The notes under the pieces: model-generated
The model's database searches: none
Told to the model about the DNA's origin: nothing
The model's input: the letters and a program-made list of their open reading frames with translations, nothing else
Made by a program: the position numbers and the translations under genes
Shown: positions 15,794-23,472 of the stretch, piece after piece
Numbering within the stretch: position 1 is the stretch's first letter
Layout: every line of letters starts with the position of its first letter
Origin: PALSA-505 sp036267135
GTDB lineage: Bacteria > Actinomycetota > Actinomycetes > Streptosporangiales > Streptosporangiaceae
DNA length: 64,000 nucleotides
Direction: 5' to 3'
Assembly: GCA_036267135.1 (NCBI GenBank)
Contig: DATAWQ010000066.1
Location: 1-64,000 of the forward strand

Positions 15794-17950
15794 ATGCCGC
15801 ACCAACCCGCTGGACCGCCCGGACCGCCCGGACCACCCGAGCCGCCCCAGTGGACGCTCGGGCCCATCGCCACGGTGCTGGCCCACATCACGGCGGCGGG
15901 CGGGCCGCAGATGGAGCCCACGGACGAGATGCTCGCCGCCCTGCACGAGGCCGTGCCCGCCTGGGCCGCGGACCCGGCCCGTTACGCCGAGCACCTCGGC
16001 TTGCTCGCGGATCTGCGCTACCAGCGCTACCAGCGCGACCGGCGCCCCGCCGAGCTCGACCGTGCCCTGGAGGTCTGGCGCCGGGTGCGGCCGGACGCGC
16101 CGGGGATCAGCGGCCTGATCGCCGCCCGGCTGCGGATGATGGGGGTGCAGATCGAGGACGCCGTGGCCTTCCGCGACGGCGGCCCGGCCGGGCTCGCCGC
16201 GAGCGTGTCGGCCCACAGCCAGAGCCTGCGCGCCGACCTCGACCATTTGCGGTCGCCCTCCATACTCGGCGACCTGCTGCGGAACGCGACGAGATGGGCC
16301 GACGCGGTGGCCGCCAACGGGGACTGGCCGGCCGCGGCCGACGCCATGGACCTGGCCACCCGCACCGCCGACGCCTTGCGGCGCACGCTGCCCGTCGACG
16401 AGCGGGCCCGGGCCATCGCCGAGCACGCCCATCTGCCGCTGGACGCCGCGAGCGCGCTCGCCCGGGCGGACCGGCTCAACGAGGCCCTGGTGGTGCTGGA
16501 AGCGGCCAGGCAGCAGCAGGTGCGGACCTGGCGGGAGCAGGTCGACATCGACCGCGTGCTCAAGGTTCGAGATCCCGCGCTCCACACCGAGCTCATCGAC
16601 CGCCAGACGCAGTGGAGCCAGGCCGTGCGCTCGCACTTCGGCTTGGACCAGCCCGCCGACATCAGCAAGGCGGTCGCGGCGGCCGACGCGGCCGAGCGGC
16701 GTGTGGCCGCGACCCTGGAACGGGTACGCCAGATACCCGGGCTCGAGCGCTACTGGATGAGAGCCAGCATTCGCGAGATCCGGGAAGCGGCCAGCGAAGC
16801 CCCGATCTTGTACGTCTGGACCAGCCAGCGCGACACCGGCCTCGCGCTGGTTCTGCCCGACGGCGCCGCCAAGGGCACCATCCTCGACGGCCTGACCCGC
16901 GAATACCTGGCCAAACTCCTCAAGCCCTGGGCCGACTGCATCGACCCCGCGGTGACCACCGACGGCCGGACGCGCCAGACCACCCTGGCCATTCTCGCCC
17001 GCATACTCGAAACCCATCTCGTCCCGGCCATGACGGATCTGCTCACCGGCCCGATGAACAACCCGTCCCGGCCGCAGGACGGCTGGGTCTGGGGCCCGGT
17101 GACGATCATCGTGTGCGGCCTGCTCTCGTTCGTGCCCATGCACGCCTGGCCGCCGGCCATACTCGGCCAGCGCCCGGGCACCATCAGGGCCTTCATGCCG
17201 CTCAACTACGCTCCGAGCGCCCGCCAGGCCCAGACCGTGCGGCGGGCCCCGCGGCCCACCGGCTCCTCCAGGAGACTGCTGTCGCTCGCCGACCCGGCGA
17301 CGGGGCGCCCGGAACTGGCGCCGTTGCCGTGCGCCCGGCTGGAGGCGGCCGCGATCGCCGGCCGCGCGGTGGACCCGATGCTGTTCGAAGGGGCGGCCGC
17401 GACCCGCGACGCGTTCGCGGCCCACGCGGCCGGGCACGAGGTCATCCACCTGGCCTGCCACGGCGTGATATCCACGACCGGGCCGGGTGGCTCCCGGCTC
17501 GAACTGGCCGACGGGCCGCTCGGGCTGAACGACATCGCCAACGTGGCGTCCCTGGATCACGTGGCGCTGGCTGTGCTCAGCGCCTGCCGCAGCGGCCAGC
17601 CCGACCCGTTCATGCCCGACGAGGCCCTGGACGTCGGGAGCCTGCTGCTGGCGGCCGGGGCCAGGGCCGTGGTGGCCAACATGTGGCCGGTGGACGACTT
17701 CGCCGCGGCCCTGTTCGTGTCGTGCCTGTTCCGGTTGTGGGACTGGGGCGCCGGCCTGCCCCTGCCGCTGGCCGTGGCCCAGTCCCGCTGGTGGCTCAAG
17801 GAGCTCACCGTGGCCAGGCTGGTCGCGCTCGGCGAGGAGAACCCGGCCTGGCGACCGCACATCAGCCGCTACACCAGGCTGCTGCCCCCCGGCCACAAGC
17901 GGTTCTCCGAGCCCTACTACTGGGCCGCCTTCGCCTACTCCGGCTCCTGA
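15794..17950 (+). CDS. CHAT-domain caspase-like protease with helical N-terminal region
   Basis: A 718-residue protein. A Pro-rich leader (1-20) is followed by a long helical region (about 35-320) of TPR-like character (HLGLLADLRYQRYQ, RADRLNEALVVLEAARQQQ). A C-terminal CHAT peptidase domain (about 345-715) has its catalytic His in VIHLACHG (H556) and Cys in LSACRSG (C598), both intact. The end SEPYYWAAFAYSG is typical of CHAT. Such proteases cut partner proteins when a sensor triggers them, as in bacterial defence or cell-death systems. ATG 15794 is 96 bp from the divergent EACC1-like gene. The long open frames on other strands here are high-GC artefacts. Confidence 0.88.
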   Translation: MPHQPAGPPGPPGPPEPPQWTLGPIATVLAHITAAGGPQMEPTDEMLAALHEAVPAWAADPARYAEHLGLLADLRYQRYQRDRRPAELDRALEVWRRVRPDAPGISGLIAARLRMMGVQIEDAVAFRDGGPAGLAASVSAHSQSLRADLDHLRSPSILGDLLRNATRWADAVAANGDWPAAADAMDLATRTADALRRTLPVDERARAIAEHAHLPLDAASALARADRLNEALVVLEAARQQQVRTWREQVDIDRVLKVRDPALHTELIDRQTQWSQAVRSHFGLDQPADISKAVAAADAAERRVAATLERVRQIPGLERYWMRASIREIREAASEAPILYVWTSQRDTGLALVLPDGAAKGTILDGLTREYLAKLLKPWADCIDPAVTTDGRTRQTTLAILARILETHLVPAMTDLLTGPMNNPSRPQDGWVWGPVTIIVCGLLSFVPMHAWPPAILGQRPGTIRAFMPLNYAPSARQAQTVRRAPRPTGSSRRLLSLADPATGRPELAPLPCARLEAAAIAGRAVDPMLFEGAAATRDAFAAHAAGHEVIHLACHGVISTTGPGGSRLELADGPLGLNDIANVASLDHVALAVLSACRSGQPDPFMPDEALDVGSLLLAAGARAVVANMWPVDDFAAALFVSCLFRLWDWGAGLPLPLAVAQSRWWLKELTVARLVALGEENPAWRPHISRYTRLLPPGHKRFSEPYYWAAFAYSGS

Positions 17951-17957
17951 GACCGCC

Positions 17958-17995
17958 CGGCCCCGGTCAGAACCAGCGGCCCCGGTCAGAACCAG
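17958..17995. repeat. 19-bp direct repeat at the PHP gene 3' end
   Basis: CGGCCCCGGTCAGAACCAG occurs twice in tandem (17958-17976 and 17977-17995). The second copy contains the stop codon of the leftward PHP gene, and the first lies just downstream. Confidence 0.85.
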
Positions 17996-18834
17996 GACGT
18001 GTGCCGCCGCCACGGGTCGTGCGGGCGTTGGCCGGGGTGGAAGCCGGTGGCCTCGGCCATCGCGGTCGCGTGCGCGAAGTCCCTGGCCACCGCGGACGGC
18101 TCGTGGGCGTCGCTGCCGAAGGTGAGGGCGTCACCGCCCGCCTCGTACCACCATCGCACGATCGCCGACGGCAGCGGCACCATGGTGTTGATCTCCAGGG
18201 CCCGGCCGGACGCGGCCAGGGCCCGCAGCACGGCCCGGTACTCGTCCTCGTAGTCGGCGACGGCGAAGCGGCCCGGCCCGGCGGGCCACTTGCGCAGCGG
18301 GTAGTCGATGTGAGCCAGCACCCCGAACGGCGCGGTCGAGGCGGCCAGCCTGAGCGCCTCCGCCAGGTAGCCGCGCATGAGATCGGCCTGGTCCAGCCGC
18401 CCGATCAGGTGGTCGATCATCCGCGGGCCGTCCAGTTCCAGCGTGTGCACCGACCCCAGCAGCCGGTCGAAGTCCCCGGCGCCGATCAGCGCCTCGACCT
18501 GGCGGGTGTGCCAATGCGGCTCGCCCATCTCCAGGCCGGCCAGGATGCGCAGGCCGCCGAACCTGGCCCGGCACCGGTCCAGGCAGGCCAGGTAGTCCTC
18601 GACCGCCAGCGGCGGCGGGTTGAACCGGCCGTCGGGCCCGACCATGGCCGCGTGCACCGGGTTCAGCCCGGCCGCCACCTCGGGTTCGATCACCCACCGG
18701 GTGTGATCGGCGTGCTCGGTGAACGCGATCGAGGTCAGCCCGAGTTCCACCGCGCGCGAGCAGGAACGTTCCATCGACCCCGCGACCGCGTCCCAGGACC
18801 ACTCGGTATGCACATGCCCATCAGTTGGCAGCAC
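17986..18834 (-). CDS. PHP-domain phosphoesterase (histidinol-phosphatase-like)
   Basis: A 282-residue polymerase-and-histidinol-phosphatase (PHP) domain. The metal-binding H-x-H is at the very start (TDGHVHTEWSWDA, H7 and H9). Later motifs are FTEHADH, GLEMGEPHWH, GSVHTLE, LAHIDYP and FGSDAHEP, all of which supply metal ligands in HisK-type histidinol phosphatases. It probably hydrolyses a phosphate ester in the cytoplasm. No his genes are nearby, so the substrate is open. GTG 18834 is preferred because the domain starts four residues later; an ATG-type start at 18906 would add 24 residues. It is divergent from the PspA gene. Confidence 0.82.
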   Translation of the reverse strand: MLPTDGHVHTEWSWDAVAGSMERSCSRAVELGLTSIAFTEHADHTRWVIEPEVAAGLNPVHAAMVGPDGRFNPPPLAVEDYLACLDRCRARFGGLRILAGLEMGEPHWHTRQVEALIGAGDFDRLLGSVHTLELDGPRMIDHLIGRLDQADLMRGYLAEALRLAASTAPFGVLAHIDYPLRKWPAGPGRFAVADYEDEYRAVLRALAASGRALEINTMVPLPSAIVRWWYEAGGDALTFGSDAHEPSAVARDFAHATAMAEATGFHPGQRPHDPWRRHTSWF

Positions 18835-18938
18835 CCGCCCCGCCCTCCGGGTCCCAGATTCACCCTGCCTGCCTAGTGACGATATCGCCCTATTAGTCCA
18901 GCACAACCTCGGCCCGGGGCCAGCGGTAACCTCTGCGC

Positions 18939-19661
18939 ATGACTCTTTTCCAGCGGGCCCACGACATACTCTCGGCCAAGGCGAACAAGGCGCTCGACGC
19001 TGCGGAGAAGCCCGACGAGATGCTCGATCTCTCCTACGAGCAGATGCTCGACCACATCACCCAGGTCCGCCGTGCCCTGGTGGACATCGCCGCCGCGCGC
19101 AAGCAGATCGAGCTGCAGGAACAGCAGCTCAAGCACTCGTCCGACCATCTGCAGGACCAGGCCAAGGCCGCGCTGGCCCAGGGCCGGGAGGACCTGGCCA
19201 GGGAGGCGCTGTCCCGTGGCTCGGCCGCCCAGAGCCAGATCGCCGGCATGGAGACCCAGCACCAGCAGCTCACCGAGCAAGAGCAGAAGATGGAGCAGAC
19301 CCTCCAGGCCCTGCAGACGCGGGTCAACCAGTTCCGCACCCAGAAGGAAGTGCTGAAGGCCCAGTACACCGCGGCCTCGGCCACCAGCACGGTCAACGAG
19401 GAGGTCGCGGGCATCTCCAGCACCCTCGGCGACTCCGGCGAGGCGCTGCAGCGGGCCCAGGACAAGATCGCCAACATGCAGGCCAGGGCCGAGGCCACCG
19501 ACGAACTGCTGCAGTCCGGGGTGCTCGAAGACGTCGGCGGCGACGACGACATCCAGAAGGAACTGGACGAGACCAGTTCGTCCGCGGACGTGGACCGGCA
19601 GCTCGCCGCGCTCAAGGCCGAGATCGCCAGCTCACCGGCCCCCAAAGCGCTGACCGACTGA
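18939..19661 (+). CDS. PspA/IM30-family membrane-stress protein
   Basis: A 240-residue PspA/IM30 protein made almost wholly of coiled coil. The N-terminus (LFQRAHDILSAKANKALDAAEKP as a region, residues 3-25) is the amphipathic membrane-binding helix. The segment EKPDEMLDLSYEQML is the family signature, followed by long Gln/Glu/Ala heptads to about residue 190. A C-terminal acidic stretch carries a further short helix (VDRQLAALKAEI). Such proteins bind stressed inner membranes and, in eukaryotic ESCRT-III fashion, form rods. It is single-gene here, with a palindromic repeat 9 bp after its stop (19671-19692). Confidence 0.9.
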   Translation: MTLFQRAHDILSAKANKALDAAEKPDEMLDLSYEQMLDHITQVRRALVDIAAARKQIELQEQQLKHSSDHLQDQAKAALAQGREDLAREALSRGSAAQSQIAGMETQHQQLTEQEQKMEQTLQALQTRVNQFRTQKEVLKAQYTAASATSTVNEEVAGISSTLGDSGEALQRAQDKIANMQARAEATDELLQSGVLEDVGGDDDIQKELDETSSSADVDRQLAALKAEIASSPAPKALTD

Positions 19662-19670
19662 ATTTCAGCC

Positions 19671-19692
19671 TGAACGGTGGCCACCGGAACGC
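19671..19692 (-). repeat. 22-bp dispersed palindromic repeat, copy 1
   Basis: Contains the perfect 12-bp palindrome CGGTGGCCACCG. On the minus strand the whole 22 bp is identical to 39971-39992. It starts 9 bp after the PspA stop codon. Confidence 0.85.
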
Positions 19693-19753
19693 CGGCCCCC
19701 GGGCGGACGGGCCGAGCACGTCCAGGCCGCGGACGCGGTCCAGCCCGGCGTAG

Positions 19754-20563
19754 TCAGGGCTTCCTGGCCACGCCCGCGCAGGCCAGCCGGAGCACGGGGT
19801 GGTCCTGCACCTTGCCCGTGCTCCAATCGGGCCGCCACTCGGGCACGAGCACCAGGCCGGGCTCGACCAGCGGGAGCCCGGCGAACATGGCCCGCACCTG
19901 GGCCTGCGTGCGGAACTGCCCGCGCCCGAGCGCCTGCCGGAAGGTGGCCTGCACGTCGGCGATGGCCGGGTCCCCGCTGTCCACCAGGTGGTGGATGAAC
20001 AGGTAGCTGCCGCTGGGCAGCGCCTCGCACAACGTGGCCACCAGGTCCTCGGGGTGTTCGTCGTCGAGCACGTGGTGCAGGATGCCGCACAGCAGCAGCC
20101 CGATCGGCCGGTCCCAGTCCAAGTGGGCCCGCAGTTGCGGCCGCGCCAGGATCTCGGCCGGGCGGCGCAGGTCGCCGTCCACGACGATCGTCGAGTCGTT
20201 GTCGGCCAGCAGTGCTCGAGCGTGGGTCAGCACCACGGGGTCGTTGTCGACGTAGACCACCCGGGTGTCCGGGGCGGTCCGCTGTGCGATCTCGTGCACG
20301 TTGTCTACGGTGGGCAGGCCCGAGCCGATGTCGACGAGCTGCCTGACCCCGGCCTCGGCCACCAGGTAGCGGACCACCCGGCCGAGCACGGCCCGCTGCG
20401 CCCGCACCCCGATCTGCACGGCGGGCAGCGACGTGAGGATCTCATCCCCGACGGCCCGGTCGGCGGCGAAGTTGTCCTTGCCGCCCAGCAGGTAGTCATA
20501 GACCCGCGCCACGTGGGGCCGGGACTTGCTGAACCCGTCGCGGCCAACCTCAGGTTCGGACAT
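19754..20563 (-). CDS. DUF574-type SAM-dependent methyltransferase
   Basis: A 269-residue member of the actinobacterial S-adenosylmethionine methyltransferase family DUF574 (Pfam Methyltransf_19). Hallmarks are SRPHVARVYDYLLGGKDNFAADR near the N-terminus (residues about 14-36), VRQLVDIGSGLPT (SAM motif I, near 96-108), TRVVYVDNDPVV and LLCGILHHVLDD. Many copies occur in each actinomycete and the substrates are unknown. Its start overlaps the stop of the upstream MFS gene by 14 bp, so it is the last gene of a leftward GNAT, MFS and methyltransferase operon. Confidence 0.88.
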   Translation of the reverse strand: MSEPEVGRDGFSKSRPHVARVYDYLLGGKDNFAADRAVGDEILTSLPAVQIGVRAQRAVLGRVVRYLVAEAGVRQLVDIGSGLPTVDNVHEIAQRTAPDTRVVYVDNDPVVLTHARALLADNDSTIVVDGDLRRPAEILARPQLRAHLDWDRPIGLLLCGILHHVLDDEHPEDLVATLCEALPSGSYLFIHHLVDSGDPAIADVQATFRQALGRGQFRTQAQVRAMFAGLPLVEPGLVLVPEWRPDWSTGKVQDHPVLRLACAGVARKP

Positions 20564-21893
20564 CTGCCGATCCTAGTGAATCGGCGTAGGCCGCGGCGAC
20601 GGTGGCCCGGTTGAAGACCCGCCAGGTGGTGGCCGACACGATGACCGCCAGCACGAAGCCCACCCAGTAGGGCGCGGTGATCCCGAACGCACCGGCCACC
20701 ACGCCGCCGAGCACCGCCCCGGCGCAGTTACCGCCGGCCGAGATGAACAGGGTCGTGCTGGTCACCCGGCCCAGCAGGTGCGGCGGGGTCAGCCGCTGGC
20801 GCAGCGAGGTCCCTACGATGGTCCACAGCGCCCCGTGCACCCCCATGGCGAACAGCATGAATCCGGCCAGATACGCGCTGCGTGTGGTGGCCAGGGTCAG
20901 GTGCAGCCCCGCCTCGATCAGCAGGCCGATCCGGATCGTCCAGGTCGCGGTGACGCGCTTGATCAGCCGGTCACCGAACAGCGACCCGAGGATGCCGCCC
21001 GCCGCCTCGCAAGTGAACAGCGTCCCGTAGCCCACCGAGCCGAGGTGCAGCCGCTCCCTGGCCAGCAGCACCAGCACCGCGGTGGCGGCGGTGAGCGTCA
21101 GGTTCAGCAGCCCGATCAGCACCGCCATCGTGCGCAGCACCCGCTGGTGCATCAGCCAGCGGAAACCCTCGGCCAGTTCGGCCCGCGCCGACCGGCGTTC
21201 CGCGGCCCCGGTCTGCGCCCCCGCCCGCGGCGAGGCCCGGTAAATGCCTGCCACCAGGGTGATGAGCAGCGCGCTCACCGCGTACGTGCCGGCGTTGACG
21301 AAGAACGGGATGGACGCCGCCGCCAGGAACAGGAAGCCGCCGACCGGCCCGGCGATCATGTTCTGCATCAGGCTGGTGCCACCGGCCAGCCACCCGTTCG
21401 CCCGTTCCAGACCGGACCTGGGCACGACCGAGGTGGTCATCGCCTGGCTCGCCGACCGGAACACGACCTCGCCGGTGTTGATGACGAACAGCACCGCGTC
21501 AAGCAGCGGGATGCTCTCCCGGCCCGCCGCGAGCGTGATGGCCAGCAGGCCCATCGCCACCGCCCGGGACCAGTCGATCGCCACCATCAGCCGCCGCCGG
21601 TCCACCCGGTCCACCAGCACGCCGCCGGGCAGGGCGAACAGCAGCCAGGGCACCCAGGACGCTACGAACGTCGCCGACACGATCAGCGGGTTGCTGGTCC
21701 GCGACGCCACGAGCAGCGGCGCAGCCACCGTGGCCAGGCCGCTGCCCAGCGCCGACGTGGTGCTGGCCGCCCAGAGTTTGGCGAACCGCCAGCCCAGCGG
21801 CGCCGTCGTGCCGCTGGCCCCGCCCGCCTCGGCCCCGCCCTTGGTCACCCTGTCCTTGGCCACCCTGTCTTTGGTCACCCTGTCTTTGGTCAC
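20550..21893 (-). CDS. MFS transporter with repeat-derived N-terminal extension
   Basis: A 447-residue MFS-type permease of the MFS_3/enterobactin-exporter-like group, with about 12 hydrophobic segments. Family patterns include FAKLWAASTTSALGSG at the first helix and LPGGVLVDRVDRRRLM in the loop between segments 2 and 3. The first 22 residues (TKDRV/AKDRV units) come from 15-bp tandem repeats at 21841-21900 and are probably not structural; true translation may start later. It overlaps the methyltransferase start by 14 bp and follows the GNAT stop by 24 bp. Drug or metabolite efflux is the family habit; cargo unknown. Confidence 0.8.
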   Translation of the reverse strand: MTKDRVTKDRVAKDRVTKGGAEAGGASGTTAPLGWRFAKLWAASTTSALGSGLATVAAPLLVASRTSNPLIVSATFVASWVPWLLFALPGGVLVDRVDRRRLMVAIDWSRAVAMGLLAITLAAGRESIPLLDAVLFVINTGEVVFRSASQAMTTSVVPRSGLERANGWLAGGTSLMQNMIAGPVGGFLFLAAASIPFFVNAGTYAVSALLITLVAGIYRASPRAGAQTGAAERRSARAELAEGFRWLMHQRVLRTMAVLIGLLNLTLTAATAVLVLLARERLHLGSVGYGTLFTCEAAGGILGSLFGDRLIKRVTATWTIRIGLLIEAGLHLTLATTRSAYLAGFMLFAMGVHGALWTIVGTSLRQRLTPPHLLGRVTSTTLFISAGGNCAGAVLGGVVAGAFGITAPYWVGFVLAVIVSATTWRVFNRATVAAAYADSLGSADVRT

Positions 21894-21926
21894 CCTGCCC
21901 TGGTCACACTGCCCTGGTCACACCGG
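21841..21926. repeat. 15-bp tandem repeats at the MFS gene 5' end
   Basis: TTGGTCACCCTGTCT-type units begin at 21841, 21856, 21871 and 21886, followed by two shortened copies to about 21926. They fill the MFS N-terminus, the 24-bp gap and the last codons of the GNAT gene. Confidence 0.88.
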
Positions 21927-22484
21927 GTGAACGCTAGCCGCGCCCGTCGGCACCCAGAATCGCAGCAGACCGCCGGGCTCGTCCTCCAGCACGCCGCCGC
22001 AGGACTCGATCACCCGCCGGGACGCCACGTTGCCGGGCAGGCAGGTCAGCAGGGCACGGTCGATACCCATGCCCTCCGCGACCGGGAGCACGGCGGTCAG
22101 CATCGCGGTCGCGTACCCACGTCGGCGGGCGGTGGGCCGCACGTCGTAGCCGATGTGCCCGCCGACCCGGCGCAGCCCGGGGGTGAGCCGGTGCCGCAGC
22201 GCGATCCGCCCGAGGTACTCACCGCCGTCGACCCACCACCAGGTGGTGCAGGGCACCCGCCCGGCCGGGCGGGGCGCATCCTCGTCCGCCTCGGCCCGCA
22301 GCACCGTCAGGTACAGGGCGAACCCGGCGCCGGTGTCCCAGCGCCCGGACCAGTCCCTGATCTCGTGGCCCACCATCGAGTCATCGTCCGGCTGACCGCG
22401 CCCCTCGGCCGCGAACTCCGCCATCGCGGCCAGAAAGGACTCCTTGACCTCGACGGTGGGCAGGCTCAGTCCGGGCATCCCCAC
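21918..22484 (-). CDS. GNAT-family N-acetyltransferase
   Basis: A 188-residue GNAT protein. The core is GGHIGYDVRPTARRRGYATAML (residues about 110-131), the strand plus Q/R-x-x-G-x-G/A acetyl-CoA loop. It is followed by LLTCLPGNVASRRVIESCGG, the family's Asn-containing helix. The front half contains the substrate-side strands (TTWWWVDGGEYLGRIALRH). It resembles YjgM/ElaA-type proteins in neighbourhood and length. It heads the leftward operon with the MFS and DUF574 genes. Function unknown; resistance by acetylation is possible but unsupported. Confidence 0.82.
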   Translation of the reverse strand: MGMPGLSLPTVEVKESFLAAMAEFAAEGRGQPDDDSMVGHEIRDWSGRWDTGAGFALYLTVLRAEADEDAPRPAGRVPCTTWWWVDGGEYLGRIALRHRLTPGLRRVGGHIGYDVRPTARRRGYATAMLTAVLPVAEGMGIDRALLTCLPGNVASRRVIESCGGVLEDEPGGLLRFWVPTGAASVHPV

Positions 22485-22606
22485 AGTGAACTAGCCACCG
22501 CCCGCCCTCGCGACTTATTTTCACGGTGCTAGTTTCACGGTGCCACTGGGCCACTCTTCACTGGGTGGTCACCGGGCCGTCCAGGTCCGTCAGAAACAAT
22601 GCGGCC

Positions 22607-23407
22607 ATGAAGACTCCACGTCCGCGCCTGGTGGCCATGGACCTCGACGGCACGCTGCTGCGCAGCGACGCGACCGTCTCGCCGCGCACCGCCGCCGCCC
22701 TTGACCGCATCGAGAAGGCGGGCTCCAGGTTCGTGTTCGTCACCGGCCGGCCGCCGCGGCACGCGGAGTGGCCACTGCGGCCGTTCGGCTACCAGGGCGA
22801 GGTCATCTGCGCCAACGGCGCCCTGACCTACGACATGGGCAACGCCAGCATCAGCGAGCTGACGCTGATCCCGGCGCGGGTGCTGGCCGAGGCGGCGGCC
22901 AGGCTGCGCCGGGCGATCCCGGGCCTCGGGCTCGCCGTCGAGTACACCGACGGGTATGTCCGCGACCCCGGCTACGAGGTGGGCGCGTGGGGCAGTAAAG
23001 ACGACGTGCCCGCGGTGCCCGACGACCAGTTGCTCGCCCGCGACGCGGTCAAGCTGCTCGGCCGCCACCCCAGCCTGCCCGCCGACGACCTGCTGGCCCT
23101 GGCCGTCCCGGCCATCGGGGACATCGTGGCCGTCTACCACTCGGGCGGTTCGCGGCTGATCGAGGCCACCGCGGCCGGCGTCAGCAAGGGCACGGCGCTG
23201 GCCGGCCTGGCCGGCCGCCTCGGCATCGCCGCCGCCGACGTGGTGGCCTTCGGCGACATGGTCAACGACCTGCCCATGCTGGCCTGGGCGGGCACCGCCT
23301 ACGGCATGGCCAACGCCCACCCGGACGTGCTGGCCATGGTGGACCAGGTCATCCCCGGCAACGACGACGACGGCGTGGCCACCGTCCTCGAACAGCTTTT
23401 CCCCTGA
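22607..23407 (+). CDS. HAD-superfamily (Cof-type) phosphatase
   Basis: A 266-residue Cof/type IIB HAD hydrolase. Motif I is VAMDLDGTLL near residue 10 with the nucleophile Asp. Motif II is FVTGRPPRH near 45. A mobile cap domain lies in the middle (about 80-190). Motif III/IV is GVSKGTALAGLA and VVAFGDMVNDLPMLAWAG near 200-235. These enzymes dephosphorylate small sugar phosphates or cofactors in the cytoplasm. ATG 22607 is chosen because the domain starts within eight residues of it. Two short direct repeats (TTTCACGGTGC) lie upstream at about 22518 and 22531. Confidence 0.88.
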   Translation: MKTPRPRLVAMDLDGTLLRSDATVSPRTAAALDRIEKAGSRFVFVTGRPPRHAEWPLRPFGYQGEVICANGALTYDMGNASISELTLIPARVLAEAAARLRRAIPGLGLAVEYTDGYVRDPGYEVGAWGSKDDVPAVPDDQLLARDAVKLLGRHPSLPADDLLALAVPAIGDIVAVYHSGGSRLIEATAAGVSKGTALAGLAGRLGIAAADVVAFGDMVNDLPMLAWAGTAYGMANAHPDVLAMVDQVIPGNDDDGVATVLEQLFP

Positions 23408-23472
23408 CCCCGCCCCGCTCACCCAGGCTCCTGGCCATAGCGGTCTGACCAGGCCCTGTCTACGATGGCGGC

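Noticed and set aside
15850..18876. Very long open frames overlapping the CHAT gene on both strands
   Set aside because: They are Arg/Gly/Pro-rich shadows caused by the high GC of the third codon position; the CHAT frame has the clear motifs His556 and Cys598.
20778..22532. 584-codon open frame antisense to the MFS and GNAT genes
   Set aside because: Gln/His/Arg-rich and motif-free; the opposite strand encodes membrane segments and the acetyl-CoA loop.
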